Below are positions 14,677 to 20,956 of a stretch of 20,956 nt of DNA, one piece after another. Numbering within the stretch: position 1 is the stretch's first letter; every line of letters begins with the position of its first letter. The DNA lies in NCBI GenBank assembly GCA_948437815.1, contig CAOJKG010000008.1, positions 1 to 20,956 on the forward strand, read 5' to 3'. The notes beneath the pieces were generated by a model. That model was not told where the DNA came from. It ran no database searches and saw only the letters and a list, made by a program, of their open reading frames with translations. The stretch is from an uncultured Mycoplasmatota bacterium. GTDB taxonomy: Bacteria; Bacillota_I; Bacilli_A; RF39; UBA660. A program made the position numbers and the translations under genes.

Positions 14677-14720
14677 TAGACTTATTTAAATGCTAATATT
14701 TTAACATTTAAATAAATCTA
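14677..14720 (-). terminator. 16-bp inverted repeat with T-run upstream of the structural operon (copy 1)
   Basis: On the minus strand TAGATTTATTTAAATG pairs with CATTTAAATAAGTCTA (one mismatch), followed by TTTTTTTATTTT. It lies 28 nt before the ssDNA-binding-like gene. It fits a terminator or attenuator that stops leftward transcription from the 103-aa gene of the next unit, or from host DNA, before it enters the operon. Confidence 0.65.
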
Positions 14721-14760
14721 CTTTTAAAATGTAATATTTATGTAAACATTGCGCATAGTT

Positions 14761-14810
14761 CTTTGATTTTGTGCAATGTTGTTAGTCTATAATTAATAAG
14801 AGTTATACAT
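14761..14810. repeat. Internal att core between the two prophages, copy 2
   Basis: Identical 50-bp core, here flanked by phage DNA on both sides (ATAGTT left, ACACTCCC right), so it is the phage attP junction. Just left of it, AACATTGCGCA (14745-14755) forms an inverted repeat with TGTGCAATGTT (14770-14780) inside the core, which exists only in the phage-joined form. Confidence 0.85.
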
Positions 14811-14883
14811 ACACTCCCTAATAAAATTAGATTTATTAAAATTAATTAACATTTAAATTTGTCTATTTTATATAATAATAAAA

Positions 14884-15195
14884 TTATTTTGTCAATACTT
14901 TTTTATTAAAATTTAAAAAAATTATTTTATTATCATTTTCTCTATTATTTTTTTCTTCTGAATAATTTTTCCATTCTGAAACTTCCCTCTCTTTTATACA
15001 ATAATATTTTAATTTTATAGATATATTATATTTATTATTATAAAAATCATTATCTACAAAATATGGTTTTTGTCTCTCTTCATCAAGTTGTATCATCTCA
15101 TAAAGTTTTAATTTTGCACTAGTAATATTATCATATATATGTATCATATATGGAGTTCCAGAATATTGTCTAATATAAATTCCATACTCTTTCAA
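14884..15195 (-). CDS. Unrecognised 103-aa protein, probable cargo (copy 2)
   Basis: Identical to the protein of 8829-9140, with the same TTG start. Here its leftward transcript would cross the internal att core and meet the hairpin at 14677-14720 before the copy 1 operon, whereas in copy 1 it runs into host DNA. Confidence 0.7.
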   Translation of the reverse strand: MKEYGIYIRQYSGTPYMIHIYDNITSAKLKLYEMIQLDEERQKPYFVDNDFYNNKYNISIKLKYYCIKEREVSEWKNYSEEKNNRENDNKIIFLNFNKKVLTK

Positions 15196-15336
15196 TAAAA
15201 TATCCCCCCTCTATTTTAATATTATATCATAATTATGTAAACACTGCAAACTTTATATTAATAAAAGACAAGTTTCGACAAAAAATACAAAAATGTTGTG
15301 GTAAAATTATAAAAATAATTTTAAGGGGGATTTTAT
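15196..15336 (+). promoter_or_regulatory. Divergent promoter region of the cargo genes (copy 2)
   Basis: Same 141-bp spacer as in copy 1, with the extended -10 box TGGTAAAAT at 15299-15307 and AAGGGGGA at 15323-15330. Confidence 0.5.
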
Positions 15337-15753
15337 ATGAAAAAGGAATACGTTCTATTTATAATAATAGGAATATTAATAGTATTTTTATCATTTGTAA
15401 TAACACAAAATATAATAAGTAAAGATAATGAAAATAGAACAATTGAAACAAGTAATAATAATACTGTTAAAAAACAAAATATTGAAAAACAAAATGAAGT
15501 ACCAAATGGAGAAGTTGGAATTGTAAGTCATAAATATAATGGCAATGGTTCAATTGAAGTTGTAATTAAAAATAATACAAAACAAGACTTAAAAAAAGTA
15601 CAAATAACAGCTCACTGTTGGGATAAAAACGGAAATAATCTTGGTGATAAATTAAATAGTGAGTATAATATAAATACAAAAGACACATATAAAATAAAAA
15701 TATGGTGTGGTATAGATATGAATAAATATAAATTAGAATTAAGTTATAAATAA
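15337..15753 (+). CDS. Membrane-anchored FxLYD-like domain protein (copy 2)
   Basis: Identical to the 138-aa protein at 9282-9698: N-terminal anchor (5-27), polar linker and outward-facing beta-rich domain. Two identical copies would double the dose of this probable surface cargo protein in the lysogen. Confidence 0.75.
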   Translation: MKKEYVLFIIIGILIVFLSFVITQNIISKDNENRTIETSNNNTVKKQNIEKQNEVPNGEVGIVSHKYNGNGSIEVVIKNNTKQDLKKVQITAHCWDKNGNNLGDKLNSEYNINTKDTYKIKIWCGIDMNKYKLELSYK

Positions 15754-15774
15754 GAGGTAGTTAAGCTACCTCTT
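15752..15774. terminator. Bidirectional hairpin between convergent genes (copy 2)
   Basis: Same 9-bp stem AAGAGGTAG/CTACCTCTT as in copy 1, spanning both stop codons. Confidence 0.7.
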
Positions 15775-16792
15775 TAAATTCAAATGGATTAAAATAAAAA
15801 ACTTCTTTTTCTTCTACCTTATAACTTTGGCTAAAATCAATTTTTGCCTCTTTTAAAGCTTTTATATTTCTATAATAAGTCGGATTAGTCATATTCTCTT
15901 TTGTATCAATTAGACCATTTAGCTGAATAGCACAATAAAAATTATATAATAAATTAGCTTTAGAAGGTTTATAAATATCATTTAAACGTTTTTTCACTGC
16001 CTCTCTACCTCTTACTATTTCTAAATCATTTTTAATAAATTTCAATAATTTCATAAATTCATCACACCACACTTTTTTTAAAATATCATAATTAACTTCT
16101 ATAATTTTAATATGTTTCTTATTATCAAACATATCTTTCAATTTTTTCTTTTTTATTTCACACTCAAATCTAATAAATCCTTGTATAGTTTTTAAATAAT
16201 TTTCTAAATCAAATTGACCTATAGTAAATTTTTTAATATCATGTTTTTTAAATTCAAGTAATTTATTATATATCTTTAATGTTGTTGTAGTACCACTTAA
16301 ATACAAACTTTCATCATAATAAAATTTAGCATTCCTACGTGGATATTGACAACGACTAAGGCTATTAATATAACTTTTTACATTATTTTGATTATCTAAA
16401 TCATAACAAATAGCTAAATCGCACCTTTGTAAAAACCATTCACTTAATATAGGAAGTTTTATATTATAGGATAATTCGACCATTTGAATTAGATTTTGAG
16501 CTATAAAATCCAAATCACAATAACCATTATGACTATTATACCCATATATAATTTTATGATAGCTACCTTCTATTTCAATATAATAACCTAAATTAACAAA
16601 ATTATATTTACAACCACAACCAACACGTACACTTAATCTACTATCATAAGAACCTTTTAAATGATCATTAATAATCTCATAAAATACTTCTCCACTAGAT
16701 TTATTATAAGAAGTTTTTATAATAGAAGTATTATAAATACTTAAATAAGTATCTTTATCAATTTCACAATATATCTTTATAGTATCTATCAT
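15761..16792 (-). CDS. Phage replication initiation protein, pII/RstA-like (copy 2)
   Basis: Identical to the 343-aa protein at 9706-10737. With an intact initiator and origin region in both units, rolling-circle replication from one unit to the next could release a complete phage genome without excision, as described for tandem CTXphi. This mechanism is inferred here. Confidence 0.85.
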   Translation of the reverse strand: MIDTIKIYCEIDKDTYLSIYNTSIIKTSYNKSSGEVFYEIINDHLKGSYDSRLSVRVGCGCKYNFVNLGYYIEIEGSYHKIIYGYNSHNGYCDLDFIAQNLIQMVELSYNIKLPILSEWFLQRCDLAICYDLDNQNNVKSYINSLSRCQYPRRNAKFYYDESLYLSGTTTTLKIYNKLLEFKKHDIKKFTIGQFDLENYLKTIQGFIRFECEIKKKKLKDMFDNKKHIKIIEVNYDILKKVWCDEFMKLLKFIKNDLEIVRGREAVKKRLNDIYKPSKANLLYNFYCAIQLNGLIDTKENMTNPTYYRNIKALKEAKIDFSQSYKVEEKEVFYFNPFEFKEVA

Positions 16793-16817
16793 TTTTTCAT
16801 ACTCCTTTGGTAAAAAT

Positions 16818-16860
16818 TCTCATATATGAGACGTTCGGAGGGTGTTACTAAGAACCCTCC
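16818..16860. other. Palindrome plus hairpin upstream of rep: candidate origin (copy 2)
   Basis: TCTCATATATGAGA (16818-16831) and GGAGGGT/ACCCTCC (16837-16860), as in copy 1. Confidence 0.45.
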
Positions 16861-16861
16861 A

Positions 16862-17059
16862 TTAATCAATAAATTTATTTTTTATAATTTCTTTTAATAA
16901 ATTAGCTTTTTCTTTATTGCTTTTTCTATGTGTTGGCATAGATAAAAACATTTTAGACATAGCAATTAAAGTATTTTTTATAGATAGGTACTCACTTTTT
17001 GAAAGACAAATTATATAATCATCAATATAATTTGGTTTTTCATCTTCTAATAAATCCAT
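16862..17059 (-). CDS. Unrecognised 65-aa protein upstream of rep (copy 2)
   Basis: Identical to the protein at 10807-11004, with the same AAAGGAG-supported ATG. Function unknown. Confidence 0.6.
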   Translation of the reverse strand: MDLLEDEKPNYIDDYIICLSKSEYLSIKNTLIAMSKMFLSMPTHRKSNKEKANLLKEIIKNKFID

Positions 17060-17098
17060 ATTAACTCCTTTCACTCAAACGCCGTTTGGCTTATTGAT

Positions 17099-17163
17099 AG
17101 GGGGGCTATCCCCCTCCAGAGATAGCGGGAGAATGTATAAAGAGCTTTTCCGCTTAATCTCTG
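17099..17163. other. GC-rich hairpin pair: candidate packaging signal or origin (copy 2)
   Basis: Same two stem-loops as in copy 1: AGGGGG/CCCCCT at 17099-17115 and the bulged 12-bp stem at 17117-17163. Confidence 0.45.
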
Positions 17164-17197
17164 CCCCCGCATATCAAAGCAAGACGTTGTATGTATT

Positions 17198-17299
17198 TTA
17201 TTTAATAGAATGATTTTTAATTTTATATACTACTAAAGTTATAACTGAAAGCAAAGTCCAAATGTAGCAAAATAGTGTAAATAGTCCTAATAAAAACAT
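17198..17299 (-). CDS. 33-aa single-span membrane peptide, pVII/pIX-like (copy 2)
   Basis: Identical to the peptide at 11143-11244, again coupled to Zot through TAATG. Confidence 0.65.
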   Translation of the reverse strand: MFLLGLFTLFCYIWTLLSVITLVVYKIKNHSIK

Positions 17300-18171
17300 T
17301 ATACATTCCCCCTTTTATCTCTTTCGATATATTCTTTTTGTTTTATACTTTCTACTACAGAGTAACTATCAAATAAGTTACGTATGAAGTTTGACTGTAT
17401 AAAACTATATTTCCACTTCTTTCGTGTTTTAAAACGTCTTTCTGGTGTTCCTTTTTCTATAATATAATTATAATCATCTGCGTCATAACATTTTTGTTTT
17501 GTCCAACGACCAAAGAATGTTTTACATTCTACTACTTCATAACATTGTTCACGGAGTTGTTTTACAACTCTTGTAAATACTTGTGACGTAGCAACTATTT
17601 TTATTCTTTGTTTTCTTTGCATTGTAACAACTGACAACAAATCTTCGGGGAAATCTTTCCAATTATTAGAGTTATATTCATTTTGTAATTCATCAATTGC
17701 AAAAATAACACCGTCTAAGCCATTTCTAATTTCTGTGAATTGTCTCCAACTTGTAAATGGCATATCTTGTTTTATATAATTAAAGTTTGTTACTACAATT
17801 GCATTAGGATAAAATTCTTTCATTCTATCTAGATACTCAACCATTGATATAGTCTTTCCCCCACCTTGACGACCAACAAAACAAGTTAAGCCATAAGGTT
17901 TAAATACTTTTCCATTTATAATAGTCCATAATAAATCATATATAAGCCACCTAAATAAATCTAATAACATAGAAAAAAATCTAAGTATTGGTATTTCTAT
18001 ACGAGGTATTTTTATTTTTTCTATTTTCTTACATATTTGCAAAAGTTTATAATCAAATTTTAGTTTTTTAAATTTATTAAATATTTCTGTGAATTCTTCT
18101 AAAGGTATATCTTGAAATACATTCTTTCGTAGTTTCCTATAATATTTATTTAAAGTTATATCTTTTTTCAT
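17299..18171 (-). CDS. zot: Zot/pI-family assembly ATPase (copy 2)
   Basis: Identical to the 290-aa ATPase at 11244-12116, with intact Walker A (GRQGGGKT) and Walker B (VIFAIDE). Neither copy shows decay, so both units look functional. Confidence 0.93.
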   Translation of the reverse strand: MKKDITLNKYYRKLRKNVFQDIPLEEFTEIFNKFKKLKFDYKLLQICKKIEKIKIPRIEIPILRFFSMLLDLFRWLIYDLLWTIINGKVFKPYGLTCFVGRQGGGKTISMVEYLDRMKEFYPNAIVVTNFNYIKQDMPFTSWRQFTEIRNGLDGVIFAIDELQNEYNSNNWKDFPEDLLSVVTMQRKQRIKIVATSQVFTRVVKQLREQCYEVVECKTFFGRWTKQKCYDADDYNYIIEKGTPERRFKTRKKWKYSFIQSNFIRNLFDSYSVVESIKQKEYIERDKRGNV

Positions 18172-18179
18172 AATACCTC

Positions 18180-18437
18180 CTATTGTCCCATTCCTAAGAT
18201 AGGAATAAGTCTCAAAATAAAATTAATCAAGCCATAAACCAAATGTACAGTAATCCAAAAAGTAATGCTGCCAAAAAATGCTATCCATACATCAACAGGA
18301 AAAAATTGAAATGCAATAGAAAACATATTAATCATACCAGTAATACTACTCGAGATAGTAAAAGCACCATCAGGAATTATAGAAATAATTCCACTAACTA
18401 ATAAAAACAAAGGTGCAGTAATTAACATTAAAATCAT
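18180..18437 (-). CDS. 85-aa membrane protein, minor coat/assembly type (copy 2)
   Basis: Identical to the protein at 12125-12382; the same ATGA overlap with the preceding gene. Confidence 0.7.
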   Translation of the reverse strand: MILMLITAPLFLLVSGIISIIPDGAFTISSSITGMINMFSIAFQFFPVDVWIAFFGSITFWITVHLVYGLINFILRLIPILGMGQ

Positions 18438-18889
18438 TTATCATTCCCCCCAGTCTGAGTATTTTGATTAACATTAGAAGTTGAATAACTAGAAATGCTA
18501 AAGCCTCTAAAGAATTTACTAATTTCATTTATCCAATACAATACAAGTAAAATATAAACAATAACACGAACCCATACAAACCAAGTATCACGATATTTAC
18601 TAAATATAGAAAAATCAATAAATCTCTTCATATTAATTGTAAGTTTGTCAGAAAACTTATAATTATTTAAATCAATACTTGTTGAAATTCCAGTAGAAGA
18701 ATTACTAGCATTTTGAGCTGTTTCATCGACTTTATTTAATTCATTTTGATATTCTTGATATGGTATTTTTTCATTTAAATCACTTTTTAAAGTATCAACT
18801 TTACCAGTAAAATAATTATCTTCTGGCACAAATAATTTTTTAAATAAAACTTCAAATAAATTAACAATTTTACCGTGGTAATTCTCCAA
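18434..18889 (-). CDS. 151-aa membrane protein, possible C-terminal part of the long minor coat protein (copy 2)
   Basis: Identical to the protein at 12379-12834, with the same TTG start lacking a ribosome site and the same frame overlap with the -1 ORF. Confidence 0.65.
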   Translation of the reverse strand: MENYHGKIVNLFEVLFKKLFVPEDNYFTGKVDTLKSDLNEKIPYQEYQNELNKVDETAQNASNSSTGISTSIDLNNYKFSDKLTINMKRFIDFSIFSKYRDTWFVWVRVIVYILLVLYWINEISKFFRGFSISSYSTSNVNQNTQTGGNDK

Positions 18890-19430
18890 GTACTTTTATA
18901 ACATTTGATATAGCTTCTCCAACAGCCTCAATAATGCTAGAAACTGCACTAGCTATAGAAGATATTATATCTGAAATACCATTTCCTATTGCGGTAATTA
19001 TTTCAGCTACAGCATTACCCAAAGAAATAACCACCTCTCCAATAGCATTTAATACATTAACACTTAAATCTCCTAAGGCTACAATAATCTTACCTAAACT
19101 TTTACCTAAACTTTCTATTATTTCACTAGAGGCATTACCAACAGCAGAAACAATATCACCTAAAGCATTAATGCTATAAACAGAAAAATCTCCAAGAGCA
19201 TCAACTATATCACCTAAATTGGTAATAACTGTATTAAATAATTCTACTACATTAGTCGTGAGCTTAAGTATCGAATCAAGAAGCTTAGTAAACCAGTTCC
19301 AAAGATTACCAAGCCAACTGGTATCAGGATCTTGAGAATCTCCTTCATTGCCTGTGGTATTTCCCCCACCTGTTGTATTGCTGGTATTGTCACCTGCTCC
19401 ACTGTCACTGGAGCTACCTGAAAAACCACT
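18870..19430 (-). CDS. -1 frame extension ORF of the minor coat gene (copy 2)
   Basis: Identical to the open frame at 12815-13375: Gly-rich linker, Trp-rich segment and 11-residue amphipathic repeats, with no start codon. Its intactness in both units argues against a recent chance frameshift in one of them, although the two copies are not independent. Confidence 0.7.
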   Translation of the reverse strand, partial: SGFSGSSSDSGAGDNTSNTTGGGNTTGNEGDSQDPDTSWLGNLWNWFTKLLDSILKLTTNVVELFNTVITNLGDIVDALGDFSVYSINALGDIVSAVGNASSEIIESLGKSLGKIIVALGDLSVNVLNAIGEVVISLGNAVAEIITAIGNGISDIISSIASAVSSIIEAVGEAISNVIKVLGELPR

Positions 19431-19936
19431 TCACCTGTGTCTTTATCTATAATATTACAATTCGATAAACACATACCATTAGGAAAATTAGTAGTAGCAA
19501 TATAACGACCATTAGAAACAGAAAGAGTATTTTTAGAGACACTAGTACTAGAGAAATCTAAAGTTGTTTTTAATTTATTAGAATTAATAGCATCAAACGA
19601 TTTGCAATATGTGTTTCCTTCAGGACATATATAACAAGTACGAGATGATATAGTACAAACAAATGGTTCTTTAGAATAATAAATATCATAGCGAGTTTGT
19701 TTTATACCGTCATCAAAGGTAGTATTTGTGCATGTTAATAAATAATATTTATATTCATTACCAAAATCATATGGAAGTTTAAAATTAATATCACAACCCA
19801 AAAAATCATCATGAAAAACAAAAGTATTTTCATTATTAGAAAAACAACTTGTACATAATAAGAATAAACAAAGCATAAATATACTTATTATTGGTAGAAA
19901 TTTATGTGTAAAAAATAAATTTATTTTTTCTTTCAT
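19247..19936 (-). CDS. Minor coat / adsorption protein, pIII-like short form (copy 2)
   Basis: Identical to the 229-aa protein at 13192-13881: signal segment, eight-cysteine ectodomain and C-terminal membrane anchor. Confidence 0.8.
   Translation of the reverse strand: MKEKINLFFTHKFLPIISIFMLCLFLLCTSCFSNNENTFVFHDDFLGCDINFKLPYDFGNEYKYYLLTCTNTTFDDGIKQTRYDIYYSKEPFVCTISSRTCYICPEGNTYCKSFDAINSNKLKTTLDFSSTSVSKNTLSVSNGRYIATTNFPNGMCLSNCNIIDKDTGEVVFQVAPVTVEQVTIPAIQQVGEIPQAMKEILKILIPVGLVIFGTGLLSFLIRYLSSRLM
19396..19427 (-). promoter_or_regulatory. Programmed -1 frameshift signal (copy 2)
   Basis: Slippery G_GTT_TTT (19427-19421), 6-nt spacer, hairpin GCTCCA/TGGAGC (19414-19396), as in copy 1. Confidence 0.6.
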
Positions 19937-19974
19937 AATATTTTTATCTCCTTTCATTTCATTCTAAAGTTAAA

Positions 19975-20007
19975 GCCCCAACGGACATTAAAATGTCCGA
20001 CTGGGGC
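19975..20007 (-). terminator. Strong hairpin between major and minor coat genes (copy 2)
   Basis: Same GCCCCA/TGGGGC plus CGGACATT/AATGTCCG stem as in copy 1. Confidence 0.65.
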
Positions 20008-20017
20008 ATAATAATTC

Positions 20018-20188
20018 CTATAAGAATTTATAAACAATTCTAGGAATTAAAGAAACAGCAACCATTATACCCATAATAGTTAATCCAACAGGAATTAAAA
20101 CACCTAAATTAGATGTAATAGCTGATAGTAATCCATCAAACATAGCACTAGTTAAAGTTAAACCACTCACAACTGCTCCTCCTTCCAT
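20018..20188 (-). CDS. Major coat protein, pVIII-like, 56 aa (copy 2)
   Basis: Identical to the coat protein at 13963-14133, with AAAGGAG 6 nt before the ATG and the same upstream hairpin. Confidence 0.8.
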   Translation of the reverse strand: MEGGAVVSGLTLTSAMFDGLLSAITSNLGVLIPVGLTIMGIMVAVSLIPRIVYKFL

Positions 20189-20203
20189 ATTTAGCTCCTT
20201 TCC

Positions 20204-20227
20204 CTATAAAAATAACAATTTTTATAG
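20204..20227 (-). promoter_or_regulatory. Hairpin abutting the coat-gene ribosome binding site (copy 2)
   Basis: Same 10-bp stem CTATAAAAAT/ATTTTTATAG as in copy 1. Confidence 0.45.
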
Positions 20228-20290
20228 ACAACTAAAATATTATATATTATTAATTTTTAGTAGATTAAAATAAAAGGGGATTGGAAAAAT

Positions 20291-20431
20291 CTAATAAAAA
20301 AATCTACTAAAAAACCAATAACCAAAATAGATTATAAGTAATAAGATAAAACCATAAATAAATAGTTGTAAAAAAACATTTATAGTTCTAAGTTGTATTA
20401 ATATTTCTGATAATAACTCTAATTCACTCAT
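20291..20431 (-). CDS. 46-aa membrane protein (copy 2)
   Basis: Identical to the protein at 14236-14376. Confidence 0.65.
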   Translation of the reverse strand: MSELELLSEILIQLRTINVFLQLFIYGFILLLIIYFGYWFFSRFFY

Positions 20432-20436
20432 TACTA

Positions 20437-20703
20437 TTATTCAACTCCTTTAAATTCACAAGACCAATAAGATGTCCTCTTTTCTCTATTGTATACACGT
20501 TCAAATTCTACAATAATTTTTATAGGTGCAAATCTTTGTAAATTTAAAGGCGATATTTTATTAATTAAATCAATATCTTTTGTTATAAAATTAAATTTTC
20601 TGTTATCTTTAGATAACACATTAATTGACAAATACTTTTCTCCGTCTTTTGTAATACCTTCCCTTTTGTCAATAAAATTAAATGTTTCCTTTGCAATAAT
20701 CAT
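20437..20703 (-). CDS. Small ssDNA-binding-like protein, pV-type position (copy 2)
   Basis: Identical to the 88-aa protein at 14382-14648. In this copy the DNA upstream is the host junction (attR) instead of another phage unit, so any operon promoter must lie within the phage left arm or the att core for both copies to be expressed alike. Confidence 0.6.
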   Translation of the reverse strand: MIIAKETFNFIDKREGITKDGEKYLSINVLSKDNRKFNFITKDIDLINKISPLNLQRFAPIKIIVEFERVYNREKRTSYWSCEFKGVE

Positions 20704-20731
20704 ATAAAATTCTCCTTTCAAAATAAAAAAA

Positions 20732-20775
20732 TAGACTTATTTAAATGCTAATATTTTAACATTTAAATAAATCTA
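20732..20775 (-). terminator. 16-bp inverted repeat with T-run upstream of the structural operon (copy 2)
   Basis: Same hairpin as at 14677-14720; here it would insulate the operon from leftward host transcription entering through attR. Confidence 0.65.
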
Positions 20776-20815
20776 CTTTTAAAATGTAATATTTATGTAA
20801 ACATTGCGCATAGTT

Positions 20816-20865
20816 CTTTGATTTTGTGCAATGTTGTTAGTCTATAATTAATAAGAGTTATACAT
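20816..20865. repeat. attR: 50-bp prophage att core, copy 3
   Basis: Third identical core, with phage DNA on the left (ATAGTT) and host DNA on the right (TTTTTTCTTC). Joining the left host flank, one core and this right flank reconstructs the empty attB. Confidence 0.85.
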
Positions 20866-20892
20866 TTTTTTCTTCTATGCAATAAAAAAAGA

Positions 20893-20956
20893 TAACTTGA
20901 CATGAGGCTGCTGAAAAAGTAGTCCCAAATTAGCTCTCAAAAAAATCGTGAATTGG
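20893..20956. mobile_element. Possible end of an insertion sequence at the window edge
   Basis: GAGGCTGCTGAAAAAGTAG resembles, from memory, terminal inverted repeats of IS1182-type elements in Firmicutes. Only about 60 bp are visible, so neither the second end nor a transposase can be checked. Confidence 0.25.

Larger units (their letters stand above)
8706..14760 (-). mobile_element. Inovirus (filamentous phage) prophage, copy 1
   Basis: A 6055-bp unit from one att core to the next. It carries the gene set of a filamentous ssDNA phage: pII-like replication protein, ssDNA-binding-like protein, small major coat protein, minor coat proteins, several tiny membrane proteins and a Zot/pI assembly ATPase. 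Nearly all genes read leftward. No integrase, transposase or secretin is present. The unit size and the order ssDNA-binding, small membrane protein, coat, minor coat, Zot match inoviruses. Confidence 0.92.
14761..20815 (-). mobile_element. Inovirus prophage, copy 2 (tandem repeat of copy 1)
   Basis: A second 6055-bp unit in the same orientation. All encoded proteins are identical to those of copy 1, and I saw no base difference where I compared the two. Tandem inovirus prophages are known from CTXphi, where replication needs a repeated unit or att junction. A collapsed or expanded assembly of an episomal form is the technical alternative. Confidence 0.9.

Noticed and set aside
1..20956. CRISPR array, ribosomal RNA or tRNA genes
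   Set aside because: No regularly spaced short repeats, no rRNA-like conserved blocks and no tRNA-like folds were seen; the only long repeats are the two prophage units.

Overview
The window looks like the chromosome of a low-GC Gram-positive bacterium (Bacillota, probably a clostridial relative). The DNA is very AT-rich, Shine-Dalgarno sites are strong (AGGAGG/AAGGAG type), TTG starts occur, and the first 7.7 kb carry ordinary Firmicute-type housekeeping genes. From memory of the families I cannot name a species.

Left part (1-8705), host: a Xer-type tyrosine recombinase and a GH30 glycoside hydrolase on the minus strand. Then, on the plus strand, a bifunctional class A penicillin-binding protein with a long Asn/Thr-rich tail, an M3 oligoendopeptidase F, and an unrecognised 201-aa protein that has its own promoter and terminator. 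About 950 bp of very AT-rich DNA without genes follows (7752-8705), containing one likely minus-strand terminator.

Right part (8706-20865), prophage: two head-to-tail copies of a 6055-bp filamentous phage (inovirus) genome. They are bounded and separated by three copies of a 50-bp att core (8706-8755, 14761-14810, 20816-20865). Every protein of copy 1 is repeated identically in copy 2. Each unit reads leftward: small ssDNA-binding-like protein, 46-aa membrane protein, 56-aa major coat protein, hairpin, minor coat/adsorption protein, a second-frame extension, two further membrane proteins, a Zot/pI assembly ATPase, a 33-aa membrane peptide, a structured GC-rich intergenic region, a 65-aa protein and a pII-like replication initiator. 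Two probable cargo genes (a membrane-anchored FxLYD-like protein on the plus strand and a 103-aa protein) close the unit. There is no phage integrase and no secretin. Lack of a secretin fits a Gram-positive host; lack of an integrase suggests use of a host Xer recombinase.

Most interesting signal: the minor-coat gene (13192-13881) has a second, fully open -1 reading frame (13375 to 12815) with no usable start codon. That frame encodes a Gly/Ser/Asn-rich linker, a Trp-rich segment and about ten 11-residue amphipathic repeats. It opens exactly at a G_GTT_TTT slippery heptamer, followed after 6 nt by a GCTCCA/TGGAGC hairpin, which is the classic layout of programmed -1 ribosomal frameshifting. 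The 184-nt overlap has about 45% GC against 25-30% on both sides, as expected where two frames are both constrained. The phage therefore probably makes a short membrane-anchored and a long extended form of its tip protein by recoding. A third frame (12379-12834) takes over at the end, again without an obvious ribosome binding site.
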